A DNA stretch of 54,460 nt, taken from the NCBI GenBank assembly GCA_017458105.1, contig JAFTGC010000005.1:111824-166283 (forward strand), written 5' to 3'. Source of the DNA: Ruminococcus sp. (GTDB lineage: Bacteria; Bacillota; Clostridia; Oscillospirales; Acutalibacteraceae). Below the pieces are notes generated by a model that did not search any database, was not told the DNA's origin, and saw only the letters and a list, made by a program, of their open reading frames with translations. The position numbers and the translations under genes were made by a program. Every line of letters begins with the position of its first letter. Positions within the stretch are counted from its first letter, which is position 1. Positions 25,551 to 32,278 of the stretch are shown here, piece after piece.

Positions 25551-25594
25551 TAAGAGTTGAGTTAGGATAAAACTTAATTCAACTCTTATCTTTT
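25551..25594 (+). terminator. Hairpin between tRNA-Lys and tRNA-Gln
   Basis: TAAGAGTTGA (25551-25560) and TCAACTCTTA (25579-25588), then TCTTTT. It may be a leaky terminator or a processing hairpin, since tRNA-Gln follows. Confidence 0.65.
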
Positions 25595-25602
25595 GTATAA
25601 AA

Positions 25603-25677
25603 TGAGCTGTCGCCAAGCGGTAAGGCAACGGACTTTGACTCCGTCATCCGTGGGTTCGAATCCCGCCAGCTCAGCCA
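25603..25677 (+). tRNA. tRNA-Gln (TTG anticodon), left copy
   Basis: Acceptor TGAGCTG with CAGCTCA, anticodon loop CTTTGAC, T loop GGTTCGAATCC, encoded CCA. Identical copy at 32870-32944. Confidence 0.95.
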
Positions 25678-25678
25678 A

Positions 25679-25702
25679 AAGCACCCTTGAGGTGCTTTTT
25701 TT
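25679..25702 (+). terminator. Terminator after left tRNA-Gln
   Basis: AAAGCACC, loop, GGTGCTTT and T run. Confidence 0.9.
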
Positions 25703-25736
25703 ATTTGCTCGAGCGTGTTCATAATTTGTTCATCAG

Positions 25737-25773
25737 AATCAAGGTGTCTGAAATTCCTTAAATCAAGGTGTCC
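25737..25773 (+). repeat. Two further copies of the att core next to the integrase 3' end
   Basis: AATCAAGGTGTC occurs at 25737-25748 and AATCAAGGTGTCC at 25761-25773, 24 bases apart. The same 13-mer is in the tRNA-Lys genes at 25511-25523 and 32779-32791. The second copy encodes the last residues of the integrase. They are either arm-type integrase sites or older junctions. Confidence 0.8.
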
Positions 25774-26639
25774 AAGTGACTGTTGAATTTATCATTGATA
25801 ATGTGCATTTGTGCGGCAAGGTGTATATAAATCTGGGTTATGTTTACCGAGCTATGCCCCATAAGCACACGCAGCACCTCTAAATTACCGCCGTTATATA
25901 TGTAATTGGTTGCGAATGTGTGCCGGAGCAAATGAGGATATATCCGAGATATACCGCACTCAGATTTTAGGTCTTGAAACAACATTTTAATGGTGTTTCC
26001 TGTTATTGGCAAATCGTCTTTGGTTAAGAAAAAGCTATCAGTAGAGGATCGGTGCTCTGAACAACGAATAGAAAGATATTTGTTAAGCTGTTGTTTAGTT
26101 GATGTTCCAAAGGGTACAATGCGTTGCTTAGCACCTTTGCCGTTGATAAGCATAGTATCGTTGATAAAGTCCACATCACCAAACTTAAGTTTAACAACCT
26201 CACCACGGCGTAAACCGCAATCGAGCATAAGCATACAAATGAGCTTATCCCTAATATTTAAATCGCTTTCGCCAAAATAATCAAGTAATTGCTTAACCTC
26301 GTTATCAGATAACGGCAAAATGACAGTCTTGTCCGCTTTCATCAAACGGAGTTTGTTAATATCAATATCAAGCATATCTTCAAAATATAAATAGCGATAA
26401 AATACCCTCACCGCTCTGGCATAGGTGCGTATAGAAACACGCTTAATATTTTTTGTGTCCGACAAAAATAATTGATATTGTTTAAATAGCAATACATCTA
26501 AATCGTCAATATCCAAATCTTCGCCGCAGAAATCTATAAACATATTTAAAGTAATTTTGTAATAGCTGATTGTGTCCGCAGAATTACCACGCATTTTTTG
26601 TTCAGCCATAAACATATCATATGCTTGTTTGACAGTCAA
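25758..26639 (-). CDS. Tyrosine recombinase / phage integrase
   Basis: 293 residues. TTG 26639 is taken as start because AGGAG lies 9 bases upstream; it overlaps the rep gene end by 23 bases. Residues 1 to about 90 are a SAM-like core-binding domain (VKQAYDMFMAEQKMRGNS, RVSIRTYARAVRVFYRYLY). The catalytic domain shows Arg in DCGLRRGEVV, Lys in GKGAKQRIVPF, HLLRHTFATN (HxxR), LMGHSSVN and the nucleophile Tyr in TQIYIHL. The set is complete, so the enzyme should be active. Its last codons are the att core AATCAAGGTGTCC. It performs integration into, and probably excision from, tRNA-Lys. Using an integrase rather than XerCD hijacking is the less common inovirus strategy. Confidence 0.95.
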   Translation of the reverse strand: MTVKQAYDMFMAEQKMRGNSADTISYYKITLNMFIDFCGEDLDIDDLDVLLFKQYQLFLSDTKNIKRVSIRTYARAVRVFYRYLYFEDMLDIDINKLRLMKADKTVILPLSDNEVKQLLDYFGESDLNIRDKLICMLMLDCGLRRGEVVKLKFGDVDFINDTMLINGKGAKQRIVPFGTSTKQQLNKYLSIRCSEHRSSTDSFFLTKDDLPITGNTIKMLFQDLKSECGISRIYPHLLRHTFATNYIYNGGNLEVLRVLMGHSSVNITQIYIHLAAQMHIINDKFNSHLDTLI

Positions 26640-27606
26640 TCAAATCAACTCCTGTTAATTGTTCTTCCTCGGCAAGTAGCATACGATATTTAGGATTTAA
26701 TTTGTGTTTCGATTTTTCAACATCTTCAACGAGAGCATTAATACCCCATAACTGTATATATGTATAAATTCCTCCGGCAAAGTGCTCACCATACGTTTGC
26801 TTTAATTTAGCGGCATTGTAATCCATACCGGGCTGAACATAGAGAGAATGTTTTATAGTATCAACATAATTAAAGAAATCGAGCCAATGCTCTGCAATAT
26901 CGGCACGCCATTTATTTGAATCCGTATCAGAAATTGTTACATACCTTAAATAATGATTTAAAACAGCAAAATATAAATTATCAATCATTTCATTTTCTTC
27001 TATAAGAAGTCTAACAAATTCCTGAGCTCGTTCCTGTCTTAACTGTAATTCACAGCGTACCCAATGTGGAACTTCATCTGAGCGGTTACGCTCTGCGGCT
27101 TTGTCATAAATGCGAACCATAACAGAACTGGACCGTTTACCGTGAGTAACTGAACGTGCTAAAGAACCATCAGGGTTAATAGTAATCTCAACTTTTGCTT
27201 TGGCACGGAAACGAGATATAAAATTACATTTAAGTGTATCTTCAACAATATTATCCAAATCAAGTAAGCCTGTAAAATCATCAAAAGCTACATCAATTCT
27301 TGTAATCTTTACTTCATCTTTATTATCTAAACAGAAACGAAAGAGGTTATTAAAATCACCATGACCGAGGGTTTCAAATGTTCTGCAACCTTGTCCGCTC
27401 ATTTCAAGCATAACTAAACCCTCATGAACATCACCGCCAAACATTATGCGTATATTGGAGAAGAATAAACTTTTAGTCCAGCCATAAAAACCATAAGATT
27501 CTTGAAAAGGACAACCTTGCATACCAAGCAGTTCTATTATATTGGCAGGGGAACACATTGATGTAGTAAAACTGAACCAGTCGATTAGGATTTTATTTTC
27601 TTTCAT
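26617..27606 (-). CDS. Rolling-circle replication initiator, Rep_trans family (gpII-like)
   Basis: 329 residues, ATG 27606 after AGAGGTATT. Features of the replication-initiation-factor family: LIDWFSFTT at the N-terminus, MLEMSGQGCRTFE, KITRIDVAFDDFTG, and SSSVMVRIYDKAAERNRSDE with the conserved Tyr followed by WVRCELQLRQERAQEF. It would nick the phage double-stranded form at the plus origin, as gpII does in M13 and as RepC-type proteins do in plasmids. It is directly followed (overlapping) by the integrase and preceded by the hairpin-rich non-coding region at 27650-27772, a likely origin. Confidence 0.88.
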   Translation of the reverse strand: MKENKILIDWFSFTTSMCSPANIIELLGMQGCPFQESYGFYGWTKSLFFSNIRIMFGGDVHEGLVMLEMSGQGCRTFETLGHGDFNNLFRFCLDNKDEVKITRIDVAFDDFTGLLDLDNIVEDTLKCNFISRFRAKAKVEITINPDGSLARSVTHGKRSSSVMVRIYDKAAERNRSDEVPHWVRCELQLRQERAQEFVRLLIEENEMIDNLYFAVLNHYLRYVTISDTDSNKWRADIAEHWLDFFNYVDTIKHSLYVQPGMDYNAAKLKQTYGEHFAGGIYTYIQLWGINALVEDVEKSKHKLNPKYRMLLAEEEQLTGVDLIDCQTSI

Positions 27607-27649
27607 AATAATACCTCTTTCGGATAATTTAATATATGATGTATGTAGA

Positions 27650-27772
27650 GGGGGGCTATTAGCTACCCCCCCAAGCGGAAGTAAAGCATTTAACTTCCGC
27701 TTATGTGGTTAGTATTATAACGCTCCTCTGAATCGGGGCCCCGCAGTGTAAAAACACTGCACCCCGATTCAG
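27650..27772 (-). promoter_or_regulatory. Cluster of three strong hairpins: candidate replication origin / packaging signal
   Basis: GGGGGG (27650-27655) with CCCCCC (27666-27671); AAGCGGAAGT (27673-27682) with ACTTCCGCTT (27693-27702); and a compound hairpin CTGAATCGGGG (27728-27738) with CCCCGATTCAG (27762-27772) enclosing GCAGTGT/ACACTGC. They fill the gap between the pVI-like and rep genes, the position of intergenic origin and packaging hairpins in filamentous phage. Confidence 0.55.
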
Positions 27773-28026
27773 TCTATAGCTTTTACAAGCCTTAGCACAA
27801 CAGAATAAGTATAATATCCTGCAATAGCTAAAAGCCAAGCTGTTCCAACATCAACAATAAACTGTAAATCAATAAAATAATTTATATAATTCAGATATTT
27901 ATTGACAGGTGACCCTGAAACAGATAATAAATAAAATGGACTGTCCGGTAACAATTTAATTATAGCTTCAAGTAAATCAAACAGAGTGTCACATATCCAA
28001 TCCCATATCTCTGAAAAAATTTCCAT
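27769..28026 (-). CDS. pVI-like inner-membrane minor coat protein
   Basis: 85 residues, ATG 28026, starting one base after the pIII-like stop (tight coupling). An amphipathic N-terminus (MEIFSEIWDWICDTLFDLLEAI) is followed by two membrane segments, one near residues 40-55 and one at IVDVGTAWLLAIAGYYTYSV. In M13 gene VI directly follows gene III, encodes a small hydrophobic tip protein, and this gene has the same place and character. Sequence identity to known pVI is not claimed; the assignment rests on position. Confidence 0.6.
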   Translation of the reverse strand: MEIFSEIWDWICDTLFDLLEAIIKLLPDSPFYLLSVSGSPVNKYLNYINYFIDLQFIVDVGTAWLLAIAGYYTYSVVLRLVKAID

Positions 28027-28027
28027 A

Positions 28028-29716
28028 TTATTGTGCTCCTATCATTTTTCTTGATACAATAATTAAAAATACAACAAATCCGGCATTGGTAAAAAATTTA
28101 GATATATTTATAATATCTTTATATTCAGCCATATTAATTTTAAATTTATAATTAATATTTAATCTGGTAAATTTAAAAGGGAATTCAAAAACGGGGGCTT
28201 CGGCATTATCCCGGTTAAATTGAGCAAAGACATTGTATAAATCATATGGCAGACAAAACGGAAATTTTCGTTTAAAGATTATTTCCGGAATTGTCATATC
28301 AGAAGGTAATGGTACTTTAGGTATAGATGTACTTTTTTTATTGTTATCATCGGTTTTTTCTTCGTCGGGGTCTTTTGTAGTGTCTTTTGTAGTGTCTTTA
28401 GCAGCGTCTTTAGTAGTATCTTTAGCCGCATCTTTACTACGGATTTTTGGTACAGGAATAGAAATAGTTTTACCGGGACTATAAGGAATGCTGTAAGGAT
28501 AATTGATTATATCTGAAGGATTGCCCACAACATCCTTCCAATAAGTATCATTGGCAGGAGTGTAAACATCATTAATACCGGTCTTTGGGACAGAGGCCGA
28601 TGGAGAAACAACATCATCACCTAATAACCATCTTACCATTGTTTGACGCCGTAAAAAACCATCAGGACATATGGATTTTCCCAAAGTGACATCAGAACCA
28701 AATATAGAGCCGTCAGCATCGCAAACTTTACCATATGTTGGAGATTGTACGGATACAAGATAATCGTTAATTGCGGATGAAAAAACACAAGTGGCATTAC
28801 ATAGTTCCCCGGCAAAAATCCAGCAACCGTCAAGGAAAAAATCAGTGTAATGAGATTGTGAAAAATAAGATGACATAATAGGGTTACCATCGTTATAGAA
28901 AAAATCAATAGTACCACCTGTGCCCAAAGAAGCCGGGGCAACAAAAGATAAAAGTGTTCCGGGAATAGTATAAACAATAAAAGCTGTACAACCATCAAAA
29001 AATTCACCATCCGGCACAGATTGGGAATGTGAAAACCGTATATTATGAGTGTGATGTATTTCATCGGCTAGGTTTTGACTATAATAATTTTCAAATTGTT
29101 GAGTAGACATAATATCAATATTAATATTAGAACTGAGGGCAAAAGAAGTGTAAGTATCCGCAAAAATTGAAGTAGTAACAGAAAGAGTACCAAAATTTTT
29201 ATAAAGTTGCTCCAATTTATCAATTGTTGTAAGAGAGCCACACATAGATGTAATTGACGAATATACCAGACCATCAGAACCCTCAATACCGAAAATCTCA
29301 GGATGACAAACCTTAACGGCATCATAAATTTCTGCAAGCTCTTCGGCAGTGAATTCGGTATACCATGAAGCTTCCATAGCGACTGCAGCAGATAACTCAG
29401 CTTTAGCCAAATTCATCTCCTTAGCTTTGTTATCAATAACATGTTGTATATTATCGGGTAATTTTTCGTAAATGGCTTGAGATTCATTTTGTAAAAGAGA
29501 TTGAGTAGAAAAAGTCAAACCAAAAGAAACAAGTAAACCACCGATAATGAGTAATGCACCTGCAGCTATTTCGCCAACAACAGCATGAGCTTGAGTGACT
29601 GTAAATCCAATGGAACCACAGGCTATAACAACAAATATCATTAAAAAAGCAAGAGCACGCACTACAATATTATTAGATTTAATAATATTTCCAAAATTTT
29701 TAAGCAGATTTTTCAT
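28028..29716 (-). CDS. pIII-like attachment / adsorption protein
   Basis: 562 residues. ATG 29716 is chosen because AAGGAGG (29726-29732) precedes it; it overlaps the Zot gene end by 17 bases. Residues 1 to about 45 are a long signal sequence (VVRALAFLMIFVVIACGSIG then TQAHA), followed by a second hydrophobic stretch. The middle 300 residues are Ser/Thr/aromatic-rich with Cys pairs, consistent with a secreted receptor-binding part. A Lys-Asp-Thr linker (KDAAKDTTKDAAKD) follows, then a C-terminal domain and a last membrane helix (FFTNAGFVVFLIIVSRK). This is the pIII layout: signal, receptor-binding region, flexible linker, membrane-anchored end. The host receptor is unknown. Confidence 0.65.
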   Translation of the reverse strand: MKNLLKNFGNIIKSNNIVVRALAFLMIFVVIACGSIGFTVTQAHAVVGEIAAGALLIIGGLLVSFGLTFSTQSLLQNESQAIYEKLPDNIQHVIDNKAKEMNLAKAELSAAVAMEASWYTEFTAEELAEIYDAVKVCHPEIFGIEGSDGLVYSSITSMCGSLTTIDKLEQLYKNFGTLSVTTSIFADTYTSFALSSNINIDIMSTQQFENYYSQNLADEIHHTHNIRFSHSQSVPDGEFFDGCTAFIVYTIPGTLLSFVAPASLGTGGTIDFFYNDGNPIMSSYFSQSHYTDFFLDGCWIFAGELCNATCVFSSAINDYLVSVQSPTYGKVCDADGSIFGSDVTLGKSICPDGFLRRQTMVRWLLGDDVVSPSASVPKTGINDVYTPANDTYWKDVVGNPSDIINYPYSIPYSPGKTISIPVPKIRSKDAAKDTTKDAAKDTTKDTTKDPDEEKTDDNNKKSTSIPKVPLPSDMTIPEIIFKRKFPFCLPYDLYNVFAQFNRDNAEAPVFEFPFKFTRLNINYKFKINMAEYKDIINISKFFTNAGFVVFLIIVSRKMIGAQ

Positions 29717-30437
29717 TATCAAAAGCCTCCTTAACATTGGATTTATTGAAAAAAGAATTTGCTAAGTTTGACTTAACACGCTGATGAACTACGGATTTCT
29801 GTTCCGTTTCTTTTATATCATCTTCTGACTGAAAATTAAATAGAGCCATTGTGTCGTAACAAGCTGCTATTTTAGGCTTGAATTTTTTTAAGTGCGTTGC
29901 TGTCTTAATTTTGCAAGGATACCAATACTCGACCGCATGAAAAACACCTTTACAAACAAAGGATAGAAGAGCCATTGCCAAGTTCCAGTTCTTCAAGGCT
30001 CGGTGCTTCATATCATATTCTAACAATCCTCTGATTTGGCGGTCTAACATTCTGTCGTTCTGAGCAATTAAAATAAATTCATAATTAAAATGACGATGAT
30101 TAGCAAAAAAATTAATCCATTCCATACGGTCTTTGCGGTCAAACTGCCTGGAATTAAACATAATGGAGGCTTCATCAATTACAACCAAAGTTTGAGCTTT
30201 TAATGATTGCTTATTATGATTCTCTTTGGCAAAATTAAGTAAATAATCTACAGTTAATTCGGTATTTGGTTTAAAAACAAAATTACCGATTTTTTTGCGT
30301 TTTTTATAATACTTGCGAGCATTAACAGGAAAATTTGCAATTACATTCTTACCTCTGCCAAGCCATTGTATTATATCTGCGGTAGCATGATAAGACTTAT
30401 AACTGCCGGGGGTTCCCGAATATAAGGATATAGCCAT
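29700..30437 (-). CDS. Zot-like assembly ATPase (filamentous phage pI)
   Basis: 245 residues, ATG 30437 after AGGTGAT. Walker A SGTPGSYKSYHA and Walker B TLVVIDEASIMFN, then HRHFNYEFILIAQNDRMLDR and QIRGLLEYDMKHR, all typical of Zot/pI FtsK-HerA-type ATPases that extrude filamentous phage. A hydrophobic segment near residues 160-180 (LAMALLSFVCKGVFHAVEYW) is the likely single membrane pass before an extracytoplasmic tail. This is the hallmark gene of the Inoviridae. The name Zot reflects the Vibrio homologue; toxin activity is not implied. Confidence 0.92.
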   Translation of the reverse strand: MAISLYSGTPGSYKSYHATADIIQWLGRGKNVIANFPVNARKYYKKRKKIGNFVFKPNTELTVDYLLNFAKENHNKQSLKAQTLVVIDEASIMFNSRQFDRKDRMEWINFFANHRHFNYEFILIAQNDRMLDRQIRGLLEYDMKHRALKNWNLAMALLSFVCKGVFHAVEYWYPCKIKTATHLKKFKPKIAACYDTMALFNFQSEDDIKETEQKSVVHQRVKSNLANSFFNKSNVKEAFDNEKSA

Positions 30438-30686
30438 TACTTTATCACCTGCAATTAGGACGAGAAAATATTTGAAGTGGGGGAAAGTCTTGTTTCGCTC
30501 CGTGGGTTTGAGCCTGCCGAAGATTTACTGCGACATTATTTTGTGGCAAGCCCAAGGGGCTTGCATTGATAAGGGCAATTAGCGGCGTCAACGCCCGCCG
30601 CCTCGGCTGTTTGTGCAAAAGGAAAATCGGAGCAGGACATCATAATTTAATATCCTGCCCCGACTATGAAGATGTTTGGTTTGAAC
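30438..30686 (-). promoter_or_regulatory. Non-coding region between coat and Zot genes, with terminator
   Basis: About 250 bases without a gene. On the minus strand right after the coat gene, GGGGCAGGATAT pairs with ATGTCCTGCTCC (30660-30634 region), then ATTTTCC: a terminator after the major coat gene, as in M13. Further hairpins are GCAAGCCCAAGGGGCTTGC (about 30547-30566) and GGCGTCAACGCC. It may also hold an origin and the Zot promoter. Confidence 0.6.
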
Positions 30687-30953
30687 TTACTTACCGATAA
30701 GACTACGAATAAATGAGATACCCTTTTTAATAGCGACTATGGTACCGAAGATTGCTAAGGCTACAGGAAGAGCTACACCAATATAACCAAGAATATCGGA
30801 TTTTATAGTACTAATAGCACTGGAAAAAGAAGTACTCAAATCATTTTCGGCAGCAAATGCTGAAACGCAAGTCATAACTGACATACAAGCCATTAAAGCA
30901 GATACTACAAGCTTCTTTGAATGACGCTTAATAAATTTTTTAACATTAATCAT
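30687..30953 (-). CDS. Major coat protein precursor (pVIII-like)
   Basis: 88 residues, ATG 30953 with the strong site AAGGAGG. Residues 1-34 are a signal peptide with basic start (KKFIKRHSKK), hydrophobic core and Ala-Phe-Ala cleavage site. The mature about 54-residue protein starts AENDLSTSF (acidic, amphipathic), continues with a membrane helix (YIGVALPVALAIFGTIVAI) and ends basic (KKGISFIRSLIGK). This is exactly the M13 pVIII plan: acidic outside, hydrophobic belt, basic DNA-facing end, and similar mature length. Followed by a terminator. Expected to coat the whole phage filament. Confidence 0.85.
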   Translation of the reverse strand: MINVKKFIKRHSKKLVVSALMACMSVMTCVSAFAAENDLSTSFSSAISTIKSDILGYIGVALPVALAIFGTIVAIKKGISFIRSLIGK

Positions 30954-30984
30954 AATAAATTCCTCCTTTCTCGAAAAATATATA

Positions 30985-31113
30985 TTAAGAACGAATATTA
31001 AACAAGCTAATCGCTTTTCTAATACCGTATCCTAACAGACTTAAACAGGTTTCGAGTATAAACCCGACTCCGAATCCAAATGGAACTAAAGCAAAAATAT
31101 CATTAATTTTCAT
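30985..31113 (-). CDS. Tiny membrane protein, pIX-like position (42 residues)
   Basis: Read 31113 to 30985: 42 residues, starting MKINDIFALV, hydrophobic (PFGFGVGFILETCLSLLGYG) and ending basic (IRKAISLFNIRS). It begins 7 bases after the stop of the 48-residue gene upstream; no strong ribosome site, so it is probably coupled. In M13 the two tiny coat proteins pVII and pIX lie between gene V and gene VIII; this gene is directly ahead of the pVIII-like gene. The call rests on size, hydrophobicity and position. Confidence 0.65.
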   Translation of the reverse strand: MKINDIFALVPFGFGVGFILETCLSLLGYGIRKAISLFNIRS

Positions 31114-31120
31114 ATTGTGG

Positions 31121-31267
31121 TTACCATTTCCAAAAATTGAAAGCTCTGGCAGCCAACACACCGATTAATACAGAAAAAATTCCAACAATAGCGGCAGTGC
31201 AATATATAAATATATCTTGGTTTTGAGATAAGGTTTTTACAATCTCATCAGGACTTGCAGTCTGCAT
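31121..31267 (-). CDS. Tiny membrane protein, pVII-like position (48 residues)
   Basis: Read 31267 to 31121: 48 residues, polar N-terminus (MQTASPDEIVKTLSQNQD), one membrane helix (YCTAAIVGIFSVLIGVLAA), ending RAFNFWKW. GAGGTG lies 8 bases upstream inside the 61-residue gene, which it overlaps out of frame. Small filamentous phage tip proteins have this size and one helix. Not visible in usual gene calls because of its length. Confidence 0.68.
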   Translation of the reverse strand: MQTASPDEIVKTLSQNQDIFIYCTAAIVGIFSVLIGVLAARAFNFWKW

Positions 31268-31433
31268 TATCTTCCACCTCATCTATACTGTCCATGATGA
31301 TTTTATAAAATTTGCAATCTTTACAAACATCATTTTCACCGCATTTGAATTTTTTGTTTTTGGAATCTTTTAAGCGTTTAAGCAAATACATATAAGCGAT
31401 ACCGCAACCAAATCCGAAAACAATATTTGCCAT
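31248..31433 (-). CDS. Small Cys-rich membrane protein of the prophage (61 residues)
   Basis: 61 residues, ATG 31433 with GAGGTGA upstream. Residues 3-19 are hydrophobic (IVFGFGCGIAYMYLLK), followed by a basic stretch and a Cys motif FKCGENDVCKDCKFYK that could bind a metal or form disulfides. It lies between the pV-like and tiny coat genes in the coat operon. No family recognised. Confidence 0.65.
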   Translation of the reverse strand: MANIVFGFGCGIAYMYLLKRLKDSKNKKFKCGENDVCKDCKFYKIIMDSIDEVEDNADCKS

Positions 31434-31443
31434 TTAAATCACC

Positions 31444-31755
31444 TCAGTTTTCCACAATGTTATCAATTGACGGTTCGGGAACATCTTCATGGAAATCTTT
31501 CAGGTCCTCGGGGGTTGGTGCAACAGGCTGAATCAGAACTATTTTCTTTTTATCGTTGAAATAGAGCTCAACATAATCGCCAAATTGTACGCCGTCTAAA
31601 ACATCATCAGAATCAACCTTGAATTTTTCAGCCATAAGACCAACAACACCATCAGTAGGGAACGCACAAAACAGATGCACAAAATGTATGTTGTTGCCGT
31701 CGTCAGATTTAAAGTCGCCAATTCTGTAGCCCAATACTTTCTTTAAATTAGTCAT
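31444..31755 (-). CDS. pV-like small acidic protein (candidate ssDNA-binding protein)
   Basis: 103 residues, ATG 31755 after AAAGGAG. A compact beta-rich body (KKVLGYRIGDFKSDDGN, HFVHLFCAFPTDGVVGL, GDYVELYFNDKKKIVLIQ) could be an OB fold, with an acidic tail (APTPEDLKDFHEDVPEPS) as in single-stranded-DNA-binding proteins. It is the first gene of the coat operon, where gene V sits in M13. Function assigned by position and character only. Transcribed from the promoter at 31933-31961. Confidence 0.6.
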   Translation of the reverse strand: MTNLKKVLGYRIGDFKSDDGNNIHFVHLFCAFPTDGVVGLMAEKFKVDSDDVLDGVQFGDYVELYFNDKKKIVLIQPVAPTPEDLKDFHEDVPEPSIDNIVEN

Positions 31756-31932
31756 ATTTGTTTACTCCTTTCTTTAAATTATGTGGGGCGGTGGAAAGCC
31801 TTGATATTAAGCAATAAAAGTAGTATTGCATAGACCCGTAAACGATTGCCAAAGGTACAATTACTCTGATTTTTGGCTTTTTTATTTGCAACCTAAACCA
31901 CCGCGATAATTCAAATTGAACTATTTGAATTT

Positions 31933-31961
31933 ATTATAATTCATAATGAATTAAAAGTCAA
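31933..31961 (-). promoter_or_regulatory. Prophage coat-operon promoter with operator-like palindromes
   Basis: Minus strand TTGACT (31961-31956), 17 bases, TATAAT (31938-31933). The spacer is the palindrome AATTCATTATGAATT; just downstream is ATTCAAAT-6-ATTTGAAT (about 31909-31930). Both are plausible sites for the divergent repressor. Confidence 0.7.
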
Positions 31962-31990
31962 TATGATTAAACAAAAATGATAGAATAAAA

Positions 31991-32275
31991 ATGGTGTTAA
32001 ATATGAAGTATAATGATAGATTAAGAGAGTTAAGGGAAGATAACGACTTAACACAAACACAGATAGCAAATAAATTTAACGTAAAGCAAATAACAATATC
32101 ACAATATGAAAGAGGAACAAGGCAAGTAAGCTTAGATATTCTTGTAAAATATGCAGAATATTTTAATGTATCAACTGATTATATATTAGGTTTAACAAAT
32201 AATCCAACACCAAATTATAATATAAAGAATCAGGTGAATATAAAAGGCGGAAAAAATAAAATTGAAATGAGGTGA
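31991..32275 (+). CDS. Phage repressor-like HTH (XRE/Cro-CI family) protein
   Basis: 94 residues if started at ATG 31991, 90 from ATG 32003. Residues about 5-65 are an XRE helix-turn-helix: RLRELREDNDLTQTQIANKF, VKQITISQYERGTRQVSLDI and YFNVSTDYILGLT. A short polar tail follows (NYNIKNQVNIKGGKNKIEMR). A -10-like TAGAAT at 31981-31986 would start the transcript at about 31992, so translation may be leaderless or begin at 32003. Divergent to the coat operon, it is the probable lysogeny-type repressor of this prophage. Confidence 0.85.
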   Translation: MVLNMKYNDRLRELREDNDLTQTQIANKFNVKQITISQYERGTRQVSLDILVKYAEYFNVSTDYILGLTNNPTPNYNIKNQVNIKGGKNKIEMR

Positions 32276-32278
32276 ATT

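Larger units (their letters stand above)
25506..25714 (+). repeat. Left 209-bp direct repeat of the prophage (attL side)
   Basis: Runs from CTTTTAATC in the tRNA-Lys anticodon loop through tRNA-Gln and its terminator to GCTCGAGC. Differs from the right copy (32774-32982) by one extra G near 25595 and one missing C in the terminator loop. Confidence 0.95.

Noticed and set aside
29700-30437. Zot gene as a toxin of the host
   Set aside because: Context and motifs show the phage assembly ATPase; the toxin label derives from one Vibrio homologue.
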